A stretch of 64,000 bases of DNA from Rhodobacterales bacterium (GTDB lineage: Bacteria > Pseudomonadota > Alphaproteobacteria > Rhodobacterales > Rhodobacteraceae): contig JAPLPE010000041.1 of NCBI GenBank assembly GCA_026400355.1, positions 43,230 through 107,229 on the forward strand. The letters run 5' to 3'. The translations under genes and the position numbers were made by a program. The notes under the pieces were generated by a model that was given only the letters and a program-made list of their open reading frames with translations, did no database searches and had not been told where the DNA came from. Every line of letters begins with the position of its first letter. Within the stretch, counting starts at the first letter, position 1. Below are positions 34,994-42,608 of the stretch, piece after piece.

Positions 34994-35742
34994 AGATCAT
35001 CGCCTGCTATTCGAACAAGGGTGGCGTGGGCAAGACGGCGACATCCGTGAACCTTGCCCATGCGATTGCCACTTCGGGGAAACGCACCTTGTTGTGCGAC
35101 CTTGACCCTCAGGGTGCGTCGGGTTTCTACTTCCGGGTCAAGCCGTCGCGAAAACTCGATCAGGCCGGTTTCTTCAAGGATGACGAGAAACTCGCAAGGT
35201 CGATCCGGGCCAGCGACTTCGGGGATCTCGACATCCTGCCGTCAAACCAGAGCTTTCGGGAGTTCGACGTTTTTTTGTCGCAGATGAAGGATCCACGTTC
35301 ACGACTGAAAAAGGCCCTGGCCCATGTCAGGCCGGACTATGACGTTATCCTGCTCGACTGCCCGCCAAGCCTGTCGATACTGTCCGAGAACGTCTTTCGC
35401 GCGGCTGACGCCATTGTGGTCCCGGTGATCCCGACCACCCTGTCGCAACGGTCCTTTGAACAACTCGTCGCTTTTTTCGCTGAACACGAACTTGAAAGCG
35501 GAAAGCTGCACGGAATGTTCAGCATGGTGCAGGGCACCAAACGGCTGCACGAGGAAACGATCGCGGCGCTTCAAGGCAGTTTTTCCGGGATGTTCCTGTC
35601 GACGCGGATCCCTTTCACATCAGACATCGAACGCATGGGCGTCCATCGCGCCCCGGTCACAGAGACAGCCCCCAACAGTGCGGCAAGCAGGGCCTATCAG
35701 GCATTGTGCCGCGAACTCATGACGCGGATAGGGGCGGACTGA
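34990..35742 (+). CDS. ParA-family ATPase
   Basis: Cytosolic ATPase of 250 residues of the ParA/MinD class that positions cargo by cycling on the nucleoid. Deviant Walker A NKGGVGKTAT with signature Lys10 and Lys15; A-prime LLCDLDPQGASG; Walker B VILLDCPPSLSIL. It is short, with no N-terminal HTH, so like type Ib or orphan ParAs that move plasmids, carboxysomes, chemoreceptors or storage granules. Overlap with the CHAD gene suggests that the CHAD protein or its polyphosphate load is the cargo. No ParB with a KorB/ParB domain is nearby; the RHH gene is the candidate adaptor. Confidence 0.92.
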   Translation: MKIIACYSNKGGVGKTATSVNLAHAIATSGKRTLLCDLDPQGASGFYFRVKPSRKLDQAGFFKDDEKLARSIRASDFGDLDILPSNQSFREFDVFLSQMKDPRSRLKKALAHVRPDYDVILLDCPPSLSILSENVFRAADAIVVPVIPTTLSQRSFEQLVAFFAEHELESGKLHGMFSMVQGTKRLHEETIAALQGSFSGMFLSTRIPFTSDIERMGVHRAPVTETAPNSAASRAYQALCRELMTRIGAD

Positions 35743-36368
35743 GCGGGACACAGGCCGGACGGAAGCCATGCCCGGTATGGCTGTGGCCATGCTAAGGGGA
35801 GTCGATGGCTGACAGGTTGCGTCCTGATCTTCTCCGGACTGGAACTGGCAATCCGCCTGTCAGAAGGCTTCGGCGATGTACGTGTTCCGTCCCGGATGAT
35901 CACATAGACCCTCGGCGCACTGCACTTTTTTTGGCAAGGTCGGTTTTGAGGGACATTCGGAGCGGGGTGCTGGCATGCTGACCATCTACACTGGCATATG
36001 ACGTTGCGGCGCAGAGATCTGCCGTGCCATGAACTAATTGATAGAGATCAAGTCTTGCTGCACCATGATCGGAATAGGGTAGATTTGAGCCTTTGGTCTC
36101 GAATCAGGCATTTTCTTAAGGTCGTGGAGCTTTGCCTAGAGTCGGTATCGTCATGCCGGATGCAGCACGGATCAATAAAGCGACGCGTAAGTTGGGACAG
36201 CCACTGTTCTGCCTGCGTGTGTCAAGAGATCGGAAAAGCCCCGATTTGTCAGGAAAGCAAGACCGTGTTGCATGCCTAAAGGGCTAACCTTACGCAACCT
36301 TCTGGTCAGGCCAAGAGCTACACAGAGTTCCGACACAGCAATGATTGAATTTTGGAAGGCATAAGCAG
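35743..36368. other. Noncoding, relatively low-GC gap
   Basis: About 626 bp between parA and the protease gene with visibly more A/T than the flanks, especially 35990-36350. A perfect FNR-type box lies at 36038. On the minus strand at about 36170-36300 a frame reads GLTRRLRKVSPLGM and GFSDLLTHAGRTVAVPTYAS, which resembles the N-terminal part of IS5-like transposases (the ...GLDWxVPDxSTL segment) and then degenerates. No intact gene can be supported. It looks like acquired, decayed DNA. Confidence 0.4.
36038..36051. promoter_or_regulatory. Perfect FNR/FnrL-type box
   Basis: TTGATAGAGATCAA matches the consensus TTGAT-N4-ATCAA exactly. It lies about 318 bp before the protease ATG, far for classical FNR activation. 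It may instead serve a lost gene or an unannotated transcript in this gap. Confidence 0.5.
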
Positions 36369-38849
36369 ATGACACCCACCGATCCCCTCTATTCAAGCCA
36401 ATGGCAGTATTCCCTGATCGGGGACATCGAAACGATCTGGGACGAGTACGATGGATCCGGTATCCACGTCGGGATTTATGACGACGGTATCGACTACAAT
36501 CACGAGGACCTGGATGACAATTATGACGGTGCGTTGGGCGCCGTGGACGATGAGGGTAATCCGATTGATCCCTATCCGGGGGCTTTCGTTCCTGATGGAG
36601 ACGGTCACGGTACATCGGTCGCGGGGATCATTGCCGCGGAAAACAATGGAACCGGCGGTATCGGGATTGCCTGGGGTGCTTCGGTCTCCAGTGTCAAGAT
36701 CTTTGACCCGAACGCTTATGGAGACGTCAACGGGCCGACCGCCGAATTCATGGACGTGGCCCTTCAGGCGACCCAGTTCGACATATCGCAGAACAGCTGG
36801 GGTGCGACCCCGCTCTATAACTCAGGTCTTGCAGATGGCGGGTTTGCCGACCTGCTTGATCAGGTCTATGCCAATACCTCGGCAGTCGGGCGTGACGGGA
36901 GTGGTACCGTCATCACGCAGGCTGCGGGCAACGAAGACCGCGATGCGAACGGCGACGGTGTCAATGTGTCGCGCTTTACCATCACCGTGGCCGCGACCGA
37001 CGAGAATGGCAATGCGGCCTGGTACTCCAACTATGGTGCCTGCATCCTGGTGACCGCCCCCGCAGCGGCGGTGACGACCGACCTGTCGGGCGATGCCGGC
37101 TATGACCCGACTGACTACACGACCGACTTCGGCGGCACCTCGGCTGCGACGCCAGTGGTGTCGGGCGTGATCGCGCTGATGCTAGATGCCAATGATGCGC
37201 TGGGCTGGCGGGATGTGCAGAACATTCTTGCGGCGTCCGCGACGCTCACCGGATCGGATTATGATGCGTTGACGCTTGGGGCCGAAGAAGAGGGTCTGTG
37301 GCAATCCAACAATGCCTCGACCTGGAACGGAGGCGGGTACCACATCCATACGAACTATGGCTATGGCATGGTCAATGTCTACGCCGCCGTGCGGATGGCC
37401 GAGGTCTGGACCCTGTTCGATACTGCGGCGACCAGTGCGAACGAAGTGGTGCTGTCCACCGCCGAGGTCAACCTGTTGGATGTGGCCGTCCCCGACGGTG
37501 ACCCGACGGGCCTGACCACGACTTTCGTTGTAACATCGGACATAGAAATCGACCATGTCGCGCTCAATCTGGACATGACGACGACACGCGTTGGTGATCT
37601 GAAGGTGACGCTGACATCGGCCGAAGGGACCGAGATCGTTGTTGCGCTGGGCAGCAACACCCGGACCAATGTCGACGGCACCTGGGTCTATGGGATCGAC
37701 GGGCTGCGCGGCGAGACGACTGCCGGGACCTGGACAATTAACGTGACCGATGTCCGCACCGGTACCGTGACCACATTGGACAGCGCATCGCTTGACTTCT
37801 ATGGATCGGCCAGTTCGGCGAACGACGTCTATCACTTTACCGACGAATATCTGGTAATGTTGGGGTATGAATCCGCCCGCGCCACGGTCACCGACACGGA
37901 CGGTGGTGTCGACTGGATCAACATGGCCGCCGTAACCGGCGACGTGCAGGTCGGGATCAATTCCGGCGGGACGTTTTCGAGCAATGGCTTTGCCTGGGGC
38001 ACATTCGGGTCCGCGTTTGAGAATATTGTAACAGGCGACGGAGACGACACCATCACGGGCAACCAGTTCAGCAACTATCTGCTGGGAATGCGCGGCAATG
38101 ACACGATCAGCGCTGTTGCAGGCAATGACACGGTGGAAGGCGGCGACGGCAACGACGTGCTGTACGGTGGCACCGGACTCGACACTCTGACCGGAGGCGA
38201 TGGGACAGATACACTGATCGGGGGCAACGGAAACGATGTCTATTTCTGGGACTTGTCCGACATGATCGTCGAGAACGCGGGATCAGGTACCGGCATTGAT
38301 CTGGTCAAGAGCAGCACCAAGGTCACACTTGTCAGTAACGTGGAAAATCTGACGATCGTCGGTTCCAGCGGCACAAGCGGAATCGGCAACGAACTGGCCA
38401 ACGTCATCCGCGGCAACAATTATAACAACAAGCTTGTCGGTAATGGAGGCAACGATTCCATCTTTGGCGACAGCGGGAACGACACGCTTTTCGGGAACGG
38501 AGGCAAAGACTTTCTTTCCGGGGGCGATGGTGCCGATATCTTCGTATTCAACTCGACTTTGTCGTCGGCCAATATGGACGGGGTAGACGATTTTGTCACT
38601 GCAGCAGACACCATACATCTGGATGATGCGATTTATACGGCATTAGCTATCGGCGCCTTGTCGTCTGGAGCCTTTGCCCGGAACACGACGGGCAACGCAG
38701 TGGATTCGTCGGACCGGATCATCTACGAGAAGGACACGGGCTTTCTCTTTTATGATGCAGACGGGTCCAAGACCAACTCTTCAGCAGTACAGTTCGCCAC
38801 GTTGGACAAGAACCTTAACATGACCAGCGCGGATTTCATCATCGTCTAG
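36369..38849 (+). CDS. Kexin-like subtilase with P domain and RTX repeats
   Basis: Predicted secreted serine protease of 826 residues. The S8 domain (about 20-300) is kexin-like: VGIYDDGIDYNHEDLDDN with catalytic Asp38, DGHGTSVAG with His80, AAGNED with oxyanion Asn188 and FGGTSAATP with Ser258. A P/homoB domain follows (about 385-480: IDHVALNLDMTTTRVGDLKV to ASLDFYGS). Residues about 550-750 carry RTX nonapeptides such as GGDGNDVLYGG and GGNGNDVYF for calcium-dependent folding. There is no signal peptide, so type I secretion through an ABC exporter is expected; none is encoded nearby. ATG 36369 has GGAAGG upstream. Monocistronic, beside low-GC DNA: a likely acquired gene. Confidence 0.92.
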   Translation: MTPTDPLYSSQWQYSLIGDIETIWDEYDGSGIHVGIYDDGIDYNHEDLDDNYDGALGAVDDEGNPIDPYPGAFVPDGDGHGTSVAGIIAAENNGTGGIGIAWGASVSSVKIFDPNAYGDVNGPTAEFMDVALQATQFDISQNSWGATPLYNSGLADGGFADLLDQVYANTSAVGRDGSGTVITQAAGNEDRDANGDGVNVSRFTITVAATDENGNAAWYSNYGACILVTAPAAAVTTDLSGDAGYDPTDYTTDFGGTSAATPVVSGVIALMLDANDALGWRDVQNILAASATLTGSDYDALTLGAEEEGLWQSNNASTWNGGGYHIHTNYGYGMVNVYAAVRMAEVWTLFDTAATSANEVVLSTAEVNLLDVAVPDGDPTGLTTTFVVTSDIEIDHVALNLDMTTTRVGDLKVTLTSAEGTEIVVALGSNTRTNVDGTWVYGIDGLRGETTAGTWTINVTDVRTGTVTTLDSASLDFYGSASSANDVYHFTDEYLVMLGYESARATVTDTDGGVDWINMAAVTGDVQVGINSGGTFSSNGFAWGTFGSAFENIVTGDGDDTITGNQFSNYLLGMRGNDTISAVAGNDTVEGGDGNDVLYGGTGLDTLTGGDGTDTLIGGNGNDVYFWDLSDMIVENAGSGTGIDLVKSSTKVTLVSNVENLTIVGSSGTSGIGNELANVIRGNNYNNKLVGNGGNDSIFGDSGNDTLFGNGGKDFLSGGDGADIFVFNSTLSSANMDGVDDFVTAADTIHLDDAIYTALAIGALSSGAFARNTTGNAVDSSDRIIYEKDTGFLFYDADGSKTNSSAVQFATLDKNLNMTSADFIIV

Positions 38850-38858
38850 CTGTCAGGG

Positions 38859-39476
38859 TCAGACGGCGTAGATCCGGTCGATCATGGTCGTCAGGCCCTT
38901 TTCGATACGGGTCCAATCTTCTTCGGTGGCGAGAGACAAGTCAGTGTAGGTCCGACTAGCCTGTGCCGCCAGAACAAGCTGATGGATGCCGCCGATCAGG
39001 AGTGCGTTCACGACTGGCGCATCCACGCTGTCGGGGGGCGAAAGGTCGCCGCGTGCCTCTTGCACAAAGGTCGACGTGGCGCGGGACCGGGCGCGGGCCA
39101 GTTGCTGTACCTGGGATGATCCATCGCTGAGTTCCCAAAGGGCGATCTTCTGCATGAGCGGTTCAGACCGCAGCGCCGCGACAACCCGCGGGACAAGATC
39201 GCGCATCACGTCGCCATAGGATTGGGCCGTCGCGTCGGGTTTGCCAAGACGGTCGGCCCACCCTTCGGCCAGATCAGCGCCAAGCGCGTCGATGAGGCCG
39301 TTGATCCCGCCAAAGTAGCGATAAATCAACTGCTTGTCGCAACCAGCGGCCCGCGCCACGGCGTTAATCCCGAAACCGGCCGACCCGTCCTGTGCCAGAA
39401 CGAGACGGGCTGCGGCAAGGATTCGCCGTTCGGTGCCTTCACGGTCGCGGCTGCCTGGGGCGGATCTGTCGTTCAT
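38859..39476 (-). CDS. TetR-family regulator
   Basis: Repressor of 205 residues. The N-terminal HTH is RRILAAARLVLAQDGSAGFGINAVARAAGCDKQLIYRYFGGINGLIDALG (about 17-66), the TetR signature. The C-terminal half is an all-helical ligand domain with no recognisable specificity. A 24-bp inverted repeat with GTCTCC/GGAGAC arms lies 10 bp upstream of its ATG, suggesting autoregulation. No divergent target gene is adjacent; the protease is convergent. Confidence 0.92.
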   Translation of the reverse strand: MNDRSAPGSRDREGTERRILAAARLVLAQDGSAGFGINAVARAAGCDKQLIYRYFGGINGLIDALGADLAEGWADRLGKPDATAQSYGDVMRDLVPRVVAALRSEPLMQKIALWELSDGSSQVQQLARARSRATSTFVQEARGDLSPPDSVDAPVVNALLIGGIHQLVLAAQASRTYTDLSLATEEDWTRIEKGLTTMIDRIYAV

Positions 39477-39485
39477 TCTGTCGGG

Positions 39486-39509
39486 GTCTCCAAGTCACCA
39501 AATGGAGAC
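39486..39509. promoter_or_regulatory. Candidate TetR operator
   Basis: Inverted repeat GTCTCC-N12-GGAGAC, extended by one flanking A/T pair on each side, 10 bp before the TetR start codon. Position and size are typical of an autoregulatory site. Not tested by comparison with other genomes. Confidence 0.5.
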
Positions 39510-39830
39510 TTAGTGTGAGGACACCCATTCGGCAAGCTTGTCACCCTTGCGACAGGGCGTCGCGGTGCGCTGGCCTTGGTAGGCCGGCGTTCCAGCAGTG
39601 AGGCCGGAAGCAGCAGAGCCCGCGAAATGCGGTAGGCCAGTGATCAGATTGGCATGCCGGCCTGCAAAGGACATTGACACGAGGTTTCCGGCGAGCTTCG
39701 TAGCGGGTTGGTGCGGTCCCCATCCTCGATCCAGGAGGACGGGATGCGGGTTCGGAAAAGTCCGTCGTCTTTGGCTTCTTCTGACCCCCACCCTTGACCC
39801 GCCCCCGGGCAATAACAGTGACCGGATCGG
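39510..39830. other. Gap without a supported gene
   Basis: Roughly 320 bp between the tetR promoter and the end of the GFA gene. The open frames here have no recognisable motif or clear codon bias. A 17-bp inverted repeat with GTGACC/GGTCAC arms at 39818-39834 overlaps the GFA stop codon; there is no T-tract, so it is not a standard terminator. Confidence 0.4.
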
Positions 39831-40198
39831 TCACATGGCCACTGCGGGCAGATCGTACCAGTCGGGTTTGGACTGTTCCCAGAGGTTCCTGATGATGCGC
39901 TTGCCCGTCGGCCCGTCGATCAGTCCGGCCGACAGAAGCCACCGGCCGGCATTGCTCACCTCCTTGAGCACGCGGGACCCGCAGGTGCCGCAGAAGGCGC
40001 GGCGTGTGGTTTCGCCGGACTGATACCAGACCAGATGATCTGCCCCTGTCAGGGTCACATCGGCGATGGGGGCGGCGAGGAAAGCGTTGAAATTGCCGTG
40101 CATTTTCTGGCAGTCGTTGCAGTGGCAGGCCAGAACCCCAGCGCTGGCAGCTGTCAGGGTGAAGTGGATGGGCAATGCCCGGAGAGCGTGTCAGTCAT
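39831..40198 (-). pseudogene. GFA/CENP-V family protein with an N-terminal deletion
   Basis: Zinc-binding GFA-family protein (glutathione-dependent formaldehyde-activating enzyme-like). The body from 40175 reads PIHFTLTAASAGVLACHCNDCQKMHGNFNAF and RRAFCGTCGSRV, with two of the expected Cys pairs. The natural start is ATG 40198, reading MTDTLSGHC, after which only two bases remain before the codons for IHFT. Family members have CxCGA here, so about 10 bp appear deleted, removing part of the first zinc site and shifting the frame. A product from TTG 40175 would lack the first CxC ligands. Probably inactive. Confidence 0.7.
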
Positions 40199-40213
40199 GG
40201 AAAACCTGTCAGT

Positions 40214-40849
40214 TCAAGGTTGGGAAACAGCGGCAAAGGCCCAGTTGCGGCCGTTGCCTCGGCGCAGAGCCTGATTGATCCAGACAAGAGCGAAGGGTTC
40301 AAGGATACGGGCCTTCGTCAGGTCGCCCGCATCCTGCGGGTCAAAGCCGAGCGCGGTGAGGAGGGCAGCAACACTCGCCTTGGCCGAGTCATCATCGCCC
40401 GCCATGAACATGACGGGGCGGTGCGGCAGACGGGTATTGTCGGCCATGATCTCGGCACCGACTTGATTGAGCGTCTTGACCACCTTGGCGCCCGGCAGCC
40501 AACCCGCGAGCGTCTCTGCGCCAGAGGTCGTGTGGCCGATGGTCAGACCAAAGAGGCCGTCGATCATGCCAAGTGGGTTCATGCAGTCGATGACGATCTT
40601 GCCCGCCAGGTCCCCCAGTGCCTTTGTCGCGGCCTCGGCGGCGGGCCACGGGAGGGCGAGCACGACCACATCCGCCTGCGCCGCAGCCTCGGCCGGGGGG
40701 AGGAGGGTACCGCCAGTCTGGGACGCCAGCGTGGTGGCCTTGGGGTCTGACGTATCACGGGTGCCAAGAAGAAGGATGTGGCCGGTTTCCGACCACCCCT
40801 TTGCCAACGACTGCCCGACTCGTCCCAGACCGATGATCGCAAGTTTCAC
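40214..40849 (-). CDS. NADPH-dependent F420-reductase-like dehydrogenase
   Basis: Rossmann-fold protein of 211 residues like the NADP-binding half of F420:NADP oxidoreductase (NPD family). N-terminal motif VKLAIIGLGRVGQSLAKGW; GTRDTS at the end of strand 2 suits NADPH; VVVLALPWPAA and GKIVIDCMNPLG follow; ARILEPFALVWINQAL near the C-terminus. F420 is not expected in Rhodobacterales, so the true electron partner is unknown. GTG start 40849, preceded by a purine-rich stretch. Divergent from the LysR gene, its probable regulator. Confidence 0.8.
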   Translation of the reverse strand: MKLAIIGLGRVGQSLAKGWSETGHILLLGTRDTSDPKATTLASQTGGTLLPPAEAAAQADVVVLALPWPAAEAATKALGDLAGKIVIDCMNPLGMIDGLFGLTIGHTTSGAETLAGWLPGAKVVKTLNQVGAEIMADNTRLPHRPVMFMAGDDDSAKASVAALLTALGFDPQDAGDLTKARILEPFALVWINQALRRGNGRNWAFAAVSQP

Positions 40850-40924
40850 GCTGTGATTCCTGTTCCCGATACTTTCGCTTTGATGATAGGAGGGAACTGT
40901 AACAATGAAAAACGATATCGTATC

Positions 40925-41854
40925 ATGACAGATTTCAGTAATGTGGAATTGAGACGACTGGACCTGACGTTGCTGCTCGTCTTCCTGGGCCTGCTTCACC
41001 ATCGCAAGGCGACGCGGGTCGCAGCTGACCTTGGTCTGACGCAATCGGCGGTCAGTCAGGCGCTCAAGCGGTTGCGGCAAATATTTGGCGACGAGCTCTT
41101 CCTGCGCCGCCCGCACGGACTTGATCCCACGGCGGTCGCGTTGGCCCTCGAGGCCCCGGTGCGGGCAGCGGTAGAGGCGCTGCGCGGGGTGCTTGGTGGC
41201 TTCAGGACGTTTGATCCGGCCACGGCCGAGGGGGTGATCCGGATCGCGGCGCTTGATTCCGAACAGGCAGGTCTGGTTCCAGGTCTGGTGGGTGCTCTGG
41301 CAGCGGCGGCGCCGGGGCTACAACTGGCCGTCCTGCCGCTCGCCCGGGCGGCGGCGATGGAGGCGCTGGCGGCGGGACAGATCGACATCGCACTCGGGTT
41401 CTTTTGGGACCTGCCCGAGTCACTCATCGCGATGCGGCTTTATGAACAGCGGTTCCTGGTCGTCGGGCGGCTCGGGGTGATCGGTGACGGGCCGATCACG
41501 CTCGCTCGCTATGCGGCACTGCCGCATGTGCTCGTCTCGCCCGGGGGCGATCTGCGCGGGGTGGTGGATGAGGCGCTGGCCTCAGAAGGGCTGACACGGC
41601 GTGTGATTGCGGCGGTGCCGCAGTTCTTCCCGGCGCTGGTCACGGTGGCCCAGACAGACAGCATCGTGTCGATCCCCGACAGGCTCGCCCGGCGTTATGC
41701 CCCGATTCTGGGGCTGCGGGCTGTTGAACCGCCGTTGCCGCTCCGCGCCTTCTGGGTTTCTGCACTGCGGCATCGGCGGAACGCGCGGGATGGGCGGATT
41801 CTATGGATGCTGGACCTGATCGACCGGGTCGCAAAAGGGGCAGATGCCCGCTAA
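40925..41854 (+). CDS. LysR-family regulator
   Basis: LysR-type regulator of 309 residues. N-terminal HTH ELRRLDLTLLLVFLGLLHHRKATRVAADLGLTQSAVSQALKRLRQIFGDELFLRRPHGL (about 7-66); the periplasmic-binding-like effector domain follows. NodD/PcpR-like wording at the start (RLDLTLLLVF) is typical of the subgroup. The 75-bp divergent spacer to the dehydrogenase contains the palindrome ACGATATCGT at 40912-40921, close to the start codon, a possible autoregulatory site. Start ATG 40925. Confidence 0.92.
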   Translation: MTDFSNVELRRLDLTLLLVFLGLLHHRKATRVAADLGLTQSAVSQALKRLRQIFGDELFLRRPHGLDPTAVALALEAPVRAAVEALRGVLGGFRTFDPATAEGVIRIAALDSEQAGLVPGLVGALAAAAPGLQLAVLPLARAAAMEALAAGQIDIALGFFWDLPESLIAMRLYEQRFLVVGRLGVIGDGPITLARYAALPHVLVSPGGDLRGVVDEALASEGLTRRVIAAVPQFFPALVTVAQTDSIVSIPDRLARRYAPILGLRAVEPPLPLRAFWVSALRHRRNARDGRILWMLDLIDRVAKGADAR

Positions 41855-41898
41855 TCGGGCAACTCCTCGGCGATCGAAGGTGCCGAAGCGCAAATTGC

Positions 41899-41928
41899 TT
41901 GACTCATTTTTTGAGATTCCACTACAAT
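41899..41928 (+). promoter_or_regulatory. Sigma-70-type promoter of the XRE-cupin gene
   Basis: TTGACT (41899-41904) and TACAAT (41923-41928) with an 18-bp spacer. A start site about seven bases downstream coincides with the ATG at 41936, so the message could be leaderless. An imperfect inverted repeat (AATTTTTAG / CTAAAATT) spans the start region and could be an autoregulatory operator. Confidence 0.6.
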
Positions 41929-41935
41929 TTTTAGT

Positions 41936-42571
41936 ATGGCTAAAATTTGGGTCCCAATGCTCAAACCCCGTCAAACCTCGGCCGAAACTGCTGATCCTGC
42001 CCCGTCGCTGGGCGACAAAATCCGTGCACGGCGCAAGGAAATGGGGCTGACATTGCAGTCAGTAGCCGATCAGGCGGGCCTGACGGCGGGGTTCATCAGC
42101 CAGATCGAACGGGGTCTTGCCGCGCCGTCGCTTTCCTCGCTCACGTCGGTCAGCCGGGTGCTGGACATCGACGCGAGTGCCTTTTTCACCCAGCCACCCA
42201 GCCCCGGCACGATCTCCCGGCAGGGGACGCGTCCCGTCTATGGCCTTGACCCCGCGCATATGAGTTACGAGCGCATCTCATCCTTCTTTCCGGGCAACGT
42301 GCTGCGCGCTGTCATCATCCACGAGGCGCCTGGCCACCGCAGCGAACCGATCAGCCATGAGGGAGAAGAGCTGTTCTTCATCCTGCAAGGCGCGCTCACG
42401 GTAGAGCTTGAAGGTACGCGCCATGTGCTGAACGGGGGCGACTCGATCCATTTCGCGTCGACCCGGGTGCATTCGACCTGGAACCACACGACGGGCACGA
42501 CGACCATCCTGCACACCTGCACGATGGACGTGTTCGGCGACAGCCAGCGCAACAAAGATCAAGATAACTGA
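41936..42571 (+). CDS. XRE-family regulator with C-terminal cupin domain
   Basis: Regulator of 211 residues. XRE HTH at about 25-85 (LGDKIRARRKEMGLTLQSVADQAGLTAGFISQIERGLAAPSLSSL), then a cupin sensor domain at about 125-200 (GHRSEPISHEGEELFFILQGALTVELEG and GGDSIHFASTRVHSTWN). This PuuR-like architecture controls polyamine, amino acid or opine catabolism operons. It is 37 bp upstream of the ABC/hydantoinase operon in the same direction and is its most likely regulator. An alternative start is ATG 41957 (MLKPRQ). Confidence 0.9.
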   Translation: MAKIWVPMLKPRQTSAETADPAPSLGDKIRARRKEMGLTLQSVADQAGLTAGFISQIERGLAAPSLSSLTSVSRVLDIDASAFFTQPPSPGTISRQGTRPVYGLDPAHMSYERISSFFPGNVLRAVIIHEAPGHRSEPISHEGEELFFILQGALTVELEGTRHVLNGGDSIHFASTRVHSTWNHTTGTTTILHTCTMDVFGDSQRNKDQDN

Positions 42572-42608
42572 ATCAGATATCAAAAAGACACATGATAGGG
42601 AGTATCCA

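Noticed and set aside
35998..36279. 93-codon plus-strand frame in the gap before the protease
   Set aside because: No codon bias or recognisable domain, and unusually Cys/His/Ser-rich; regarded as noncoding.
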